Positions 35,144 to 44,480 of a stretch of DNA of 64,000 nucleotides are shown piece after piece; the stretch's first letter is position 1; every line of letters begins with the position of its first letter. Made by a program: the position numbers and the translations under genes. The notes beneath the pieces were generated by a model. That model had not been told where the DNA came from. It did not search any database and was given only the letters and a program-made list of their open reading frames with translations. The DNA is taken from assembly GCF_005405125.1 (NCBI RefSeq), contig NZ_BJDL01000024.1, positions 1 to 64,000 on the forward strand, written 5' to 3'. Origin of the DNA: Lactiplantibacillus songbeiensis. GTDB lineage: Bacteria; Bacillota; Bacilli; Lactobacillales; Lactobacillaceae.

Positions 35144-36679
35144 ATGAAAAATCAATGGAACGTTGACCATAATGAGTTTACCAAAGCAGATATTAAAAAA
35201 GTGATTAATACAGATGTCCTAGTTGTTGGTGCAGGCAATGCTGGGATGATGGCTGCCGCTGCCGCAGCTGAAAAGCATGCCAAAGTTATGATTGTTGAAA
35301 AAGAAGCTAGCATTAATTTACTAAGGTTAGGATTAGGTGGCGTTGGCACTAATGCTCAAAAGCGGGCCGGCTTAACGATTAATAAATATGACCTAGTTGA
35401 ATACTTGGCTGCTTTTGCACAACATAATGTTGATGAAGGCTTAATTTATCATTGGGCTAATCATAGTGCCGAAGCGGTTAACTGGGTTGAAGATAATATT
35501 TTAAAGCCACATAGTGCGCATCTACGTTCAGAACCTGATGCGATGGTGACGAGTAGTGCTTATGAAGGTTTTGCAACCGAAAATGACCCTACGATTGATG
35601 ATCAAACTTTCACCTCTTATGGGGATTGGTTCCAAGAAAAGATTGCTGAATTAGGTGTTGATTTGCAATTCAACACAGCATTAGTTGAGCTAACAAAAAC
35701 TAATGAAATGGTAACTGGGGCCGTTGTTAAAGATGTTAAAACTGGTGAGTATTTCCAAGTTAATGCACCTAAAGGGGTTATCCTTTGTACAGGTGGTTAT
35801 TCGGCCAATAAAGACTTATTAAAACAATGGAATCCGTTAGCTTTAAAGAAGAATGTTTATAATGATAGCCCACGAAATAATGGGGCAGGGATTACATCGG
35901 CTTTGAATGTCGGGGCAATCAAAGATGAAGAACCGGCAGAATGTATTTTTGATCGTGGTTTGGTTCCAGTTGGAACTAAAACTGATGACATGTATGTCCA
36001 AACCGCAACTTATAAAGACTGGTTATGGCTGGGCAGTCACCCATTATTAAAGGTCAACTTGCGTGGCGAGCGTTTTGCCAATGAATCAGTACCTTATCAG
36101 TTTATTGTAAATGCTGCCAGCAAACAGCCTGGTTATCAGTATGCAATGATTTGGGATGATAATTATGGTGAATATGCTAAGCAATTCCATACGCTTGGCT
36201 GTGCTCGAGTTGGGTTTCCAGGATATATGGCAAGTGCTGAAAAGCTAGAGGCCGATACGCAACAATACGTTGATAAGGGTTTAGTCGTTAAAGCAGATAC
36301 GATTGAAGAACTTGCTGAAAAATTACACTTACCAATTGATGCGTTGAAGAAAACAGTTGCCCGTAACAACGAGTTAGTTAAAGATAATATTGATAAAGAT
36401 TTCGGTAAAGAAGCCTATCGTTTAACGCCAGTTGACAAGAAACCGTACTATGGCTGCATTTTGGGTGGCCGTATCTTATGTACTTCAGATGGTTTACGTG
36501 TCAATAAAAAGATGGAAGTTATGAATGCAGCTTATGAACCAATTAAGCATTTATATGCTGCAGGAAATGATAGTGGTGGTTTCTTCTTTGGTAGTTATCC
36601 AGATCGGGTACCTGGGTTGGCTGCAAGTCATGCGCAGACCTTTGGACGGTTAGCCGGTCAACAGGCTGCTGAAAATTAA
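35144..36679 (+). CDS. FAD-dependent fumarate-reductase-type flavoprotein
   Basis: The 511-residue soluble flavoprotein has the Rossmann motif DVLVVGAGNAGMMAAAAA (about 24-41), a conserved GVILCTGGYSANKDLL segment and the C-terminal FAD motif HLYAAGNDSGGFFFGSYPDR. It belongs to the FAD_binding_2 group that reduces C=C bonds in fumarate, urocanate or hydroxycinnamates. It lacks an N-terminal FMN-binding domain and any signal peptide, so electrons must come from a separate donor. GGAGG eight bases before the ATG at 35144 sets the start. The substrate is not known; control by the divergent LysR protein is likely. Confidence 0.85.
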   Translation: MKNQWNVDHNEFTKADIKKVINTDVLVVGAGNAGMMAAAAAAEKHAKVMIVEKEASINLLRLGLGGVGTNAQKRAGLTINKYDLVEYLAAFAQHNVDEGLIYHWANHSAEAVNWVEDNILKPHSAHLRSEPDAMVTSSAYEGFATENDPTIDDQTFTSYGDWFQEKIAELGVDLQFNTALVELTKTNEMVTGAVVKDVKTGEYFQVNAPKGVILCTGGYSANKDLLKQWNPLALKKNVYNDSPRNNGAGITSALNVGAIKDEEPAECIFDRGLVPVGTKTDDMYVQTATYKDWLWLGSHPLLKVNLRGERFANESVPYQFIVNAASKQPGYQYAMIWDDNYGEYAKQFHTLGCARVGFPGYMASAEKLEADTQQYVDKGLVVKADTIEELAEKLHLPIDALKKTVARNNELVKDNIDKDFGKEAYRLTPVDKKPYYGCILGGRILCTSDGLRVNKKMEVMNAAYEPIKHLYAAGNDSGGFFFGSYPDRVPGLAASHAQTFGRLAGQQAAEN

Positions 36680-36686
36680 ATAAATA

Positions 36687-36733
36687 GCTAAGTTATGATT
36701 CGTTAAATTGATGATGAATCATAACTTTTTTTG
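36687..36733 (+). terminator. Terminator after the flavoprotein gene
   Basis: The stem AAGTTATGATTC/GAATCATAACTT is followed by TTTTTT. Confidence 0.85.
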
Positions 36734-36847
36734 TACGTAATTTTAGTAGTCGAAAGTGTCCGTTAAATGGTACCATATTAGTCAACGGGGATTGACGATG
36801 AAGTTGGGGTGTCATGATTTTTATCAAAAAGGAAAGTGGTGCACACT

Positions 36848-37405
36848 ATGGGGAAGAATTATCAGTTACGTAAGTTAGTCTTTGCAGGCCTATTTGCAGC
36901 AATTATTTTTGTGGGAATCAGCGTGTTGCGGATTCCGTTGCCAGCGGTGGTTGGACGACCGTTTATTCATTTTGGCAATACCTTGACGATCTTAGCCGTT
37001 ATGTACTTAGGCTTCGGTTACGGTGCCGCGGCTGGGGCGATTGGTTTGGGGCTATTTGATATTTTAAACGGCTATGCCGCAACAGCGTGGTTAACGGTGA
37101 TTGAAGCCATTATTTTAGCCGCGGTTGTCAGTGTGGTCTTTCGGATGCTGGATTATGATGAAGACCATTTAACGACCCTATTCATCGTGTCATTGGCGGC
37201 TGGTATCATCAAGCTGATCACGTCTTGGGGGACGGGGATTATCGAGGCTTTGATGGTAGGGACAACGTTAAAAGTGGCAGTGATTGGGGCCTTTACGAGC
37301 TTATTAGCCGCGTTAATCAATGCGGTGGCCAGCTTTTTAATCGTACCGATTGTGTATATGTTGTTAGTGAAGTTAGGCTTTAGCCGGCAACGTTTTAACC
37401 CGTAA
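36848..37405 (+). CDS. ECF transporter S component
   Basis: The 185-residue protein has about six membrane helices and the features of a substrate-capture subunit: a basic start (KNYQLRKLVFAGLFAAIIFVG), then PAVVGRPFIHFGNTLTILAVM and GAAAGAIGLGLFDILNGYA. S components bind a vitamin or cofactor precursor and share the EcfAA'T energising module, which is encoded elsewhere. The ligand cannot be read from sequence; the PF07155-like pattern is compatible with several vitamins. Start choice is uncertain: GTG codons at 36836 and 36839 lie closer to AAGGA, and the ATG at 36848 was taken. Confidence 0.8.
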   Translation: MGKNYQLRKLVFAGLFAAIIFVGISVLRIPLPAVVGRPFIHFGNTLTILAVMYLGFGYGAAAGAIGLGLFDILNGYAATAWLTVIEAIILAAVVSVVFRMLDYDEDHLTTLFIVSLAAGIIKLITSWGTGIIEALMVGTTLKVAVIGAFTSLLAALINAVASFLIVPIVYMLLVKLGFSRQRFNP

Positions 37406-37440
37406 GCCTAAATCTAAATTTACAATCAAGGCATATAGAT

Positions 37441-37472
37441 TGCGTTAGTCTTCGTGGCTAACGCTTTTTTTG
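37441..37472 (+). terminator. Terminator after the ECF S component
   Basis: The stem GCGTTAG/CTAACGC is followed by seven T residues. Confidence 0.85.
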
Positions 37473-37479
37473 CAAAAAA

Positions 37480-37511
37480 AAAACGACCACCTCTGGTAAG
37501 TGGTCGTTGTG
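37480..37511 (-). terminator. Terminator of ssrA
   Basis: Read on the minus strand, ACGACCACTT/GAGGTGGTCGT is followed by a ten-base T run, directly after the tmRNA 3' end. Confidence 0.85.
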
Positions 37512-37519
37512 GTAACTGA

Positions 37520-37885
37520 TGGAGATGGCGAGAGTCGAACTCGCGTCCAAGCATATTGCCCTTCGGATATCTACGTTCATATTCATACTATTTGAAGTTC
37601 GCCATTACAAACGCCGTATGTCAGGGCACCCAGCAATGACTAACCTGATTAGTCTCTTCTCGTTGCTCCAGGTGGAAGCATTGAGCGTAAGTCCACTAAA
37701 TTTAGGACCCAGATCTAAGACATGGACGATCTCAGGAGGATCTACGTTAAGCGCTTTTTAGGCAGCTAAAGCGTAAGAATTGTTATTATTTTTTGCAGTT
37801 ATAAATAAACTGAGCGGTTTTACGTGGCGCAACCACGAAGCGCAATCCGAACTCAAACTATACCTGTCGAATCCAGAACATCCCC
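37520..37885 (-). ncRNA. ssrA: tmRNA
   Basis: The 366-nt transfer-messenger RNA rescues stalled ribosomes. On the minus strand it starts GGGGATGTTCTGGATTCGAC and ends in a tRNA-like T arm (GAGTTCGACTC) and CATCTCCA with encoded CCA. The 5' GGGGATG pairs with the 3' CATCTCC. The tag reading frame encodes AKNNNNSYALAA followed by TAA (about 37760-37795); the resume alanine GCA follows the usual single-stranded stretch. The tag matches that expected for the L. plantarum group. Plus-strand reading frames over this interval are not genes. Confidence 0.97.
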
Positions 37886-37902
37886 AAATTCGATACAGAT
37901 AT

Positions 37903-37931
37903 AGTTTAGCATAGCGTTATCATTCTGCCAA
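37903..37931 (-). promoter_or_regulatory. Promoter of ssrA
   Basis: On the minus strand TTGGCA, 17 bases, TAAACT lies just upstream of the mature tmRNA 5' end, leaving about ten bases for processing. Confidence 0.6.
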
Positions 37932-37955
37932 CTAATATGTTTATGGACCCAGCTT

Positions 37956-38885
37956 TTAGTCAGTCCGACGACGATGCAATAACCCCATCATCTTGCGAAC
38001 ATTTAGTGATAAGGCCATGACGGCTAGAATAATCAAGCTGCCACCGAATAAATCGAAACCGGTCAGTTGCACATTTAAAAAGGCAATTGAAAAGATGGTC
38101 GCAGCTAGTGGTTCAAAGGCATCGAGCAAGCTGGCAGTTGTTGGTAAAATGTAGCTCAAACTGTTGGCAAACATTAAGAATGGGATGACGGTTCCTAGAA
38201 TAATGATCACCAATAACAGGCTAATTTCCGTCCCGGTTAACTGTACGTGAACTTGCCAGAGTGGTTTGAAAATATTTAAGCAAATGCCAGCTACCAATAG
38301 TCCCCAGCCAGTAACCGTAATCGAACCGTACTTTTGTAATAACGGACGTGGAATCAACGTATTGGTTGCAACGCCAATCGCTGATAAGCCGCCCCAAAAG
38401 AGGACGACTGGCGAAATTGCCAAGCTAGTTAAATGGCCGTGCGTCACGATAAGCAACGTGCCAATGAAGGCCATAATCATCCCAATGGCTTCGGAACGTT
38501 GTGGTGTGACGTGCTTAAATAAGAAGAAATAAATGCTAATAATAAATGGTCCGAGAAATTGAATAATGGTCGCAATTGGTGCGTTGCCGTATTTAACGGC
38601 TTCAAAGTAGCAGAGTTGGACTGGTACGAGTCCAAGCAGACCATAACTGACTAAGCGCAGACTATCTTGGCGGTTGCGCCAAATCTTAATGGGTTTGACG
38701 CCCATCACTTGGCCCATGATTAAGAGGATTAACCCCGCACTAATCATTCGTACTTGGGTTAACCAAAGTGCGGTGATTTGGCTATTTAGTTGAAAGACGG
38801 TACTACCGGCGACCCCGGAGATGCCCCACAGAATACAAGCGATACTTGCAAGTAAAACGCCTTTTAAATGGTGTTGACGCGTCAT
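37956..38885 (-). CDS. EamA/DMT family transporter
   Basis: The 309-residue integral membrane protein has ten helices in two EamA repeats (about 10-145 and 155-295). Typical segments are LASIACILWGISGVAGSTVF at the start and EAVKYGNAPIATIIQFLGPF in the first repeat, mirrored by LSYILPTTASLLDAFEPLAA in the second. Drug/metabolite transporters of this group export amino acids, nucleobases or related metabolites; the substrate is unknown. The frame opens at a GTG at 38894, but GGGAC is nine bases before the ATG at 38885, so that start is preferred. Gap 38895-39157 holds no further gene. Confidence 0.85.
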   Translation of the reverse strand: MTRQHHLKGVLLASIACILWGISGVAGSTVFQLNSQITALWLTQVRMISAGLILLIMGQVMGVKPIKIWRNRQDSLRLVSYGLLGLVPVQLCYFEAVKYGNAPIATIIQFLGPFIISIYFFLFKHVTPQRSEAIGMIMAFIGTLLIVTHGHLTSLAISPVVLFWGGLSAIGVATNTLIPRPLLQKYGSITVTGWGLLVAGICLNIFKPLWQVHVQLTGTEISLLLVIIILGTVIPFLMFANSLSYILPTTASLLDAFEPLAATIFSIAFLNVQLTGFDLFGGSLIILAVMALSLNVRKMMGLLHRRRTD

Positions 38886-39157
38886 TTTTGCCACGTCCCA
38901 TTAGTTATAAAATTCATTTTTAAACCCAACCCCTTATGTCGAACGAAATTAATGCAGCGAGGCTTATTATAGCAAAAGCCGACCATTGACCGCGGTGATT
39001 TCAGTGATTATTCATGGGATTATAATTGTAAGCGGTTTAGACAGCTGATGATTCGGACAATTAAACTGGGATTTGAAAATAGTGTACTTTCCACTAACCA
39101 ACATGCTATGATTAGCAAAACAAGCTTCTTATTAAATTTTAATCTGGAGGGTTCCTG

Positions 39158-39427
39158 ATGAAAGCAATTATTACGGTCGTTGGTCAAGATCAAGTCGGGA
39201 TTGTCGCAACAGTCGCTACTAAACTAGCCGCGTTAAAAATCAATATTGTCGACATCTCGCAAACGTTGATGGCACATAACTTTACGATGATGTTATCTGG
39301 TGAGTGGGACGCAGAACAATTAAGCTTTGCAGCGGCTAAAACCGCGCTGGACCAGTTAGGACAACAGACTGGATTGACGATTCATATTCAGCGTCAGGAA
39401 CTTTTTGACGCGATTCAAAAGTTGTAG
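39158..39427 (+). CDS. ACT domain protein (UPF0237 type)
   Basis: The 89-residue protein is a single ACT domain: [26 protein letters not shown] gives the first strand and helix, and [21 protein letters not shown] the central strands. ACT domains bind small metabolites, usually amino acids, as regulatory modules. GGAGGG precedes the ATG. It sits eight bases before the PFL-like gene, the same pair found together in many Firmicutes, so both probably act in one complex or pathway. The ligand is unknown. Confidence 0.9.
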   Translation: MKAIITVVGQDQVGIVATVATKLAALKINIVDISQTLMAHNFTMMLSGEWDAEQLSFAAAKTALDQLGQQTGLTIHIQRQELFDAIQKL

Positions 39428-39435
39428 GTGACGGC

Positions 39436-40779
39436 ATGGAAGCAAAAGCAATTTTAGAAACGATTCAAATGGTAGCTGAAGAAAATCTGGATATTCGAAC
39501 GATTACGATGGGCATCTCATTATTTGATTGTATCGACAGTGATGGGGGCAAAGCCCGGCAGAAAATCTATGACAAGATCACAACGAGTGCGCAAGATTTG
39601 GTGACCGTTGCTGATCAGATTCAAACGGAATACGGTGTGCCGATTATTAATAAACGGATTGCAGTCACCCCAATTGCCTTAATTGCAGCGGCCAGTGGTG
39701 ATCAAGACTATGTGGCCTATGCTCAGACGATGGAACGGGCGGCTGAAGCGCTGGGGGTAGATTTAATTGGTGGTTTTTCAGCGTTAGTGCAAAAGGGCTA
39801 CCAAAGTGGTGACCGCAAGTTGATTGCCTCGATTCCCCAAGCTTTAGCGGAGACCAAGCGTGTCTGCAGTTCGGTCAATATCGGTTCGACGCGGGCCGGG
39901 ATTAACTTAGATGCGGTTGGCGAGATGGGCCGTATCATTAAGCAGATTGCGGCGAACGATCCCGTCAACTGTATGAGCTTGGTCGTCTTCGCGAATGCTG
40001 TGGATGACAATCCGTTTATGGCTGGGGCCTTTCATGGGGTCGGTGAAGCTGATCGAGTGATTAATGTCGGCATTAGTGGTCCGGGAGTCGTGAAGCGGGC
40101 CCTTGAACAAGTTCGCGGTCAGTCAATTGATATCGTTTCGGAACAGATTAAAAAGACCGCTTTTAAAGTGACACGGATGGGTCAATTGGTTGGTTCAATT
40201 GCAGCTGAACGATTAGATGTACCCTTTGGCATTGTTGACTTATCATTGGCGCCAACTCCCAATGAAGGTGATTCGGTGGCGGAAATTTTAGAAGAGATTG
40301 GCTTAGAAAGTGTGGGTGCGCCCGGAACGACGGCTGCGTTAGCTTTACTCAATGATGCCGTTAAAAAAGGCGGCGTGATGGCCTGCGAACACGTTGGTGG
40401 GTTATCGGGCGCCTTTATTCCAGTTTCTGAAGATGCCGAAATGATTCGTGCGGTCGAAGCGGGTCGACTGGGGGTTGAAAAGCTAGAAGCGATGACGGCG
40501 GTCTGTTCCGTGGGATTGGATATGATTGCGGTGCCCGGTGATACGACGGCGGCATCGATTAGCGGGATGATCGCTGATGAAGCTGCGATTGGGATGATCA
40601 ACAATAAGACGACCGCGGTCCGGGTGATTCCGGCAACGGGAAAACAAGTAGGGGACAGTGTGGCCTTCGGTGGCTTATTCGGGCGAGCACCAGTGATGGC
40701 CGTTAATCCTAGTCAACCACAAGCGTTTATCCAGCGAGGTGGGCATATTCCAGCTCCAATTCATTCGTTTAAAAATTAA
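39436..40779 (+). CDS. PFL-like/UPF0210 family protein
   Basis: The 447-residue cytoplasmic protein contains the conserved blocks of this family: [19 protein letters not shown] near the start, [35 protein letters not shown] and [20 protein letters not shown]. Structural relatives look like the glycyl-radical pyruvate-formate-lyase barrel, but the glycyl loop is absent and no activity is established. It follows the ACT protein in an evident two-gene operon and is closed by a terminator at 40803. Function is unknown. Confidence 0.88.
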   Translation: MEAKAILETIQMVAEENLDIRTITMGISLFDCIDSDGGKARQKIYDKITTSAQDLVTVADQIQTEYGVPIINKRIAVTPIALIAAASGDQDYVAYAQTMERAAEALGVDLIGGFSALVQKGYQSGDRKLIASIPQALAETKRVCSSVNIGSTRAGINLDAVGEMGRIIKQIAANDPVNCMSLVVFANAVDDNPFMAGAFHGVGEADRVINVGISGPGVVKRALEQVRGQSIDIVSEQIKKTAFKVTRMGQLVGSIAAERLDVPFGIVDLSLAPTPNEGDSVAEILEEIGLESVGAPGTTAALALLNDAVKKGGVMACEHVGGLSGAFIPVSEDAEMIRAVEAGRLGVEKLEAMTAVCSVGLDMIAVPGDTTAASISGMIADEAAIGMINNKTTAVRVIPATGKQVGDSVAFGGLFGRAPVMAVNPSQPQAFIQRGGHIPAPIHSFKN

Positions 40780-40802
40780 GCCTGTATTCAGAAATTCGAC
40801 AA

Positions 40803-40838
40803 CCTAAAAAGCCGCCCGACCAACAGTCGAGTGGCTTT
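40803..40838. terminator. Bidirectional terminator
   Basis: The stem AAAAGCCGCCCGAC/GTCGAGTGGCTTTT (with mismatches) lies between convergent genes. Confidence 0.75.
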
Positions 40839-41470
40839 TAATCAATTCGTAGTTCTAAAAATTGATTTGCAAAGTAGAGCGCTTGCTCCGCATTCACATG
40901 ACAGCCCCGAATATCAAATGGTTGTACCCGTAGTGCCCTGAATTGGCAAGTTGATAAATCTAGTTGGCGTAAATTGGTATTGGTAAAGTCGGCGTTATTG
41001 AGATCGGATTGCGTGAATTTGACTTGTTTTAACGCTGTTTCCATACAGTTGATTTCGGTTAAGCGACTGGCTTGAAAGGTGACCTTGGTGAGCTTAGCTT
41101 CATTGAGATTTGCTAAGTTCAGATTGCACTGGTCAAATTGGACTTCTTTAATGAAGGCTTTATCAAAAGTCGTGCCCACGAGTTTACAGTTAATCAGTTG
41201 TACTCGGTAGAAACCGGCTTTTTCGAACTGACAGTTAGAGAGGTCACAATTTTTAAAAATCACATCACTGACTTCGGCCCGATAGAAGTTGTTGTCAGTC
41301 AACATCATATTTTCAAAGATACATTGTTCAAAAATCGGATGTTCTAATGTTTGGTTGGTAATCGTTTCGCCGCTGAGATGGCCTTGCAATAGCAGCTGAT
41401 CGTCATCGGTGTAAATGGTTTGAAAAGCCAGCGGTGATAAATTGGTTTGGTCAAGTTGTGGTGTTTGCAT
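40838..41470 (-). CDS. Pentapeptide-repeat protein
   Basis: In this 210-residue protein nearly the whole length follows A(D/N)LXX periodicity (for example DLSNCQFEKAGFYRVQLINCKLVG and LNLANLNEAKLTKVTFQASRL), which forms a right-handed quadrilateral beta helix. Some family members mimic DNA and protect gyrase (Qnr, MfpA), others have no known role. No membrane or signal segment is present. AGGAGG precedes the ATG. It is a single gene convergent with the PFL-like operon. A quinolone-protection role cannot be claimed from sequence alone. Confidence 0.85.
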   Translation of the reverse strand: MQTPQLDQTNLSPLAFQTIYTDDDQLLLQGHLSGETITNQTLEHPIFEQCIFENMMLTDNNFYRAEVSDVIFKNCDLSNCQFEKAGFYRVQLINCKLVGTTFDKAFIKEVQFDQCNLNLANLNEAKLTKVTFQASRLTEINCMETALKQVKFTQSDLNNADFTNTNLRQLDLSTCQFRALRVQPFDIRGCHVNAEQALYFANQFLELRID

Positions 41471-41544
41471 GAAATACCTCCTATTAGTAATGGTTTAAGA
41501 TTAACACGATTACACTTGGAGCTAGTCGAAAATTGACGCCTGCC

Positions 41545-41655
41545 GGTTGGTTCCTAAAACGCTCATTTTGAAGCCTCAAACGCGGCCACCACGTTCCAGC
41601 CGATTCTGGGCCAATCAGAGTGGCAATTTAAGCCAACTAGCACCAAGCGTTAACA
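41545..41655. repeat. Chimeric intergenic repeat: R1 left end fused to inverted R2 part
   Basis: The sequence begins with the exact R1 terminus GGTTGGTTCCTAAAACGCT and passes at about 41563 into sequence that is the reverse complement of the R2 outer arm (CCGATTCTGGGCCAATCAGA). The 398-bp gap 41471-41868 otherwise holds only the promoter region of the two-component system, with an extended -10 TATGAT near 41774. Confidence 0.65.
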
Positions 41656-41868
41656 CGATTATTTAAAAGTGCTGCTTTTTCGCACATTGTCGCCATACTT
41701 TTTTCACAAATCAGCCACGTCATGTTACCAAATTGTTGATATACTAGGACTGATAATTAGCCTGAAGTGGGGTATGATTAGACTTAGATTAACTGACAAT
41801 TTGTGAATTGGCAAACTGTCCAGACAGATTTATCAATATTAAACGATAAACTTGGAGGAATTTTATAA

Positions 41869-42597
41869 ATGAAATTACTAATGATTGAAGATAATAAATC
41901 CGTCTCAGAAATGATGGCGATGTTTTTTAAAAAAGAAAAATGGGACGCTCATTTTGCCTATGATGGTAATGAAGCGGTCACGATGTTCAATGAAGATGTT
42001 GATGGCTGGGATATGGTCACGTTGGACTTGAACTTGCCAGGTAAAGATGGCATGCAAGTTAGTGCAGATATTCGCAAAGCATCACCAACTGTACCAATTA
42101 TTATGTTGACGGCGCGCGACTCAGAAAGTGATCAAGTCTTAGGCTTAGAAATGGGTGCGGATGACTATGTCACGAAGCCGTTTTCACCGATTACTTTGAT
42201 TGCCCGGATCAAAGCGTTACATCGTCGCGCCGACTTAAGTAAAGTTGCGCCCGCCGAACCGGCTACTGATGCGGTCAGTGATTTCGATGTTCAGACGGAT
42301 CACTTTAAGTTAAACACCAAGACGCGTGAAGCTTATCTAGGTGGCAAACAAATTGAAGATTTAACGCCAAAAGAATTTGATCTATTGAAGACGCTGGCTC
42401 AAAAACCGCGCCAAGTCTTCTCTCGTGAGCAGCTGTTACAACTGGTTTGGGATTATGAATACTATGGTGATGAACGAACCGTCGATGCCCATATTAAGAA
42501 GTTGCGGCAAAAGATTGAAAAAGTGGGCCCACAAATTATTCAAACGGTTTGGGGGGTCGGCTACAAGTTTGATGACAGTGGAGTGGACGCTCAATGA
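41869..42597 (+). CDS. OmpR-family response regulator
   Basis: The 242-residue protein has a receiver domain (about 1-115; phosphoacceptor Asp in TLDLNLPGKDG, about 53; switch Thr in MLTARDS; Lys in DDYVTKPFSP) and an OmpR/PhoB winged helix (about 145-238; LTPKEFDLLKTLAQKPRQVFS, then VWGVGYKF). The four-base overlap ATGA with the next gene shows coupling to its sensor kinase. GGAGG precedes the ATG. The regulon is unknown. Confidence 0.93.
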   Translation: MKLLMIEDNKSVSEMMAMFFKKEKWDAHFAYDGNEAVTMFNEDVDGWDMVTLDLNLPGKDGMQVSADIRKASPTVPIIMLTARDSESDQVLGLEMGADDYVTKPFSPITLIARIKALHRRADLSKVAPAEPATDAVSDFDVQTDHFKLNTKTREAYLGGKQIEDLTPKEFDLLKTLAQKPRQVFSREQLLQLVWDYEYYGDERTVDAHIKKLRQKIEKVGPQIIQTVWGVGYKFDDSGVDAQ

Positions 42598-44111
42598 AAC
42601 TGATCTATCAGCAGATGCTGTCGTTTTTTGCGGTCATTATTACGGTGATTGTGGTGCTGGGCTTTGCCTTTATTCGCACGACCAAGACGATGATCTATCA
42701 AAATTCGTGGCAACAATTACAGCAGTATGCGACGAGTATTGAAAAAGAAGCGATTCGCTATAATACCCGCACCCACAAAGTCGTGGGTTTTAATCAGCAG
42801 TTCTTAAATGATGGCACGGCAATCTTACGAGATCAACATATTCATTTTTCAGTGTATGATGCCAACAAGAAAGTTGTTTACCCGAATAGCTTAGGCTTAA
42901 GCAATATGCCCACTGGTTCGTTTTATGCGCCGAGTATCTCCGCGGGTGATTGGAAAAAGCTGAAGCAAAATAAGACGATTACTAAGTCGCCACACGTGAC
43001 GTTTAAGTCGCGTAATCATGATCGGCCGGTTAACAAACCGTCATTGCGGACGATTGATGTGTTAGTCCCGTTGTTTTATAAGAGTGGTAGCACGAAGAAG
43101 TTTGTCGGCGCAATTTCGATTGGGTCATTTGAGCAGACCTTGCAAGCTAATGAACAACAGATTGAAAATAATTTGTTTATCGCTTTGCTAGTCTCGGGGA
43201 TTGCGGCGCTCTTGTTAAGTTTTATTCTGGCGCGTTATTCAGTTCGCCGAATTAATCGTCTGCGGTATGCCACGCATTCGGTTGCTAGTGGGGACTTTGA
43301 CATTCAAGTTGAGAGTAATCATAAAGATGAAATCGATGATTTGGCCGATGACTTTAACGGCATGGTCAGTTCATTGCGGGCGTCGGATGATGAGATCAAG
43401 CGGCAAGAAAAACGTCGCCGTGAATTCATGGCTGACGCTGCCCATGAGATGCGGACGCCATTAACGACTATCAATGGGATTTTGGAAGGCTTGGCTTACG
43501 ATGCGATTCCTGAAGAGGATAAGGCGCATTCGATTGAATTGATGCAAAATGAAACAAAGCGTTTGATTCGACTGGTCAATGAGAATCTAGACTATGAAAA
43601 GATTCGGACGGGGCAAATTGCTTTGAACAAGACCAATTTTGATGGCGCTGAGGTGTTGCATAACTTAGTTGAACAACTCACAAAGAAAGCGACTGCTGCT
43701 GGTGATCACTTTGAGCTGACAGCACCAGATGATTTACCGGTCTGGGCGGACTATGACCGCTTTGTGCAAGTCTTATTCAACATTATGCAAAATGCGATTC
43801 AGTTCTCACAAAAAGGCACGATTGAAGTTACGGCTAGTCGTAGCGAACACGCCGCAGTTATTTCGGTTCAAGATCATGGAATCGGCATGACGCCTGATCA
43901 AGTGAAGAATATTTGGGAACGTTATTACAAAGCTGATCCATCACGGAAGAACACAAAGTATGGTGAATCTGGGTTAGGCTTAGCGATTTCCCATCAATTG
44001 GTCCAACAACATGGTGGTTCAATTGAAGTTGAGAGTGAACCGAACCAAGGTACGCGCTTTACGGTCACTTTCCCGGATAAAGACTTTGATAAACCAATTA
44101 TTGAAGATTAG
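42594..44111 (+). CDS. Sensor histidine kinase
   Basis: The 505-residue membrane kinase has helix 1 at about 7-27, an extracytoplasmic sensor domain to about 195, helix 2 (FIALLVSGIAALLLSFILA), a HAMP domain, and the H box MADAAHEMRTPLTTINGILEG with His near 283. The ATPase domain follows: N box NIMQNAIQFS, G1 DHGIGM, and G2 GESGLGLAIS. It is co-translated with the response regulator at 41869. The external signal is not recognisable; the sensor domain is of mixed alpha/beta (Cache-like) appearance. Confidence 0.92.
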   Translation: MKLIYQQMLSFFAVIITVIVVLGFAFIRTTKTMIYQNSWQQLQQYATSIEKEAIRYNTRTHKVVGFNQQFLNDGTAILRDQHIHFSVYDANKKVVYPNSLGLSNMPTGSFYAPSISAGDWKKLKQNKTITKSPHVTFKSRNHDRPVNKPSLRTIDVLVPLFYKSGSTKKFVGAISIGSFEQTLQANEQQIENNLFIALLVSGIAALLLSFILARYSVRRINRLRYATHSVASGDFDIQVESNHKDEIDDLADDFNGMVSSLRASDDEIKRQEKRRREFMADAAHEMRTPLTTINGILEGLAYDAIPEEDKAHSIELMQNETKRLIRLVNENLDYEKIRTGQIALNKTNFDGAEVLHNLVEQLTKKATAAGDHFELTAPDDLPVWADYDRFVQVLFNIMQNAIQFSQKGTIEVTASRSEHAAVISVQDHGIGMTPDQVKNIWERYYKADPSRKNTKYGESGLGLAISHQLVQQHGGSIEVESEPNQGTRFTVTFPDKDFDKPIIED

Positions 44112-44480
44112 GCTTAATTTGGAATGCTGTTCTTTACTAAGGTAGTTAGATTTAGGTAGACCGTTTATTTAAAGGTTGGTTGCTTTTTAGGTGAGCGAGT
44201 TTTAGATCAACGGCAAAGTTAGCTGTTATTTAATGAAGAGAGTTGTCGTCAAGGCAGCTCTCTTTTAGATTGGTCTAGTGGATGGACGTGGCATTTTGCC
44301 GGCTACCGGTTCTGGTTCAACTAGAAGGGCAAAGCTAATTTAACCAGCCCGGAGTGACCAGCAAAGTCCGTCAGTAATAACTAACGGTCAACCAGCGAGA
44401 TATGTTACACTTAGAACGGCTGTGAACAGCGATTTACCGCTACTTTAGATAAGAACTGAACGAATAGGAGAAACAAATCT
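44112..44480. other. 369-bp gap: terminator and repeat debris
   Basis: A terminator (GAGAGTTGTC/GGCAGCTCTC then TTTT, 44236-44272) is followed by GC-richer sequence at about 44290-44400 that resembles fragments of the intergenic repeat families (TTCTGGTTCAACTAGAAGG, CTAACGGTCAACCAGCG). No gene seen. Confidence 0.5.

Noticed and set aside
36734-36835. Riboswitch before the ECF S component
   Set aside because: I could not match preQ1, THF, TPP or FMN core sequences. The segment has only weak pairing.
37519-37761. 80-codon plus-strand open frame
   Set aside because: It lies entirely over the tmRNA gene on the opposite strand.
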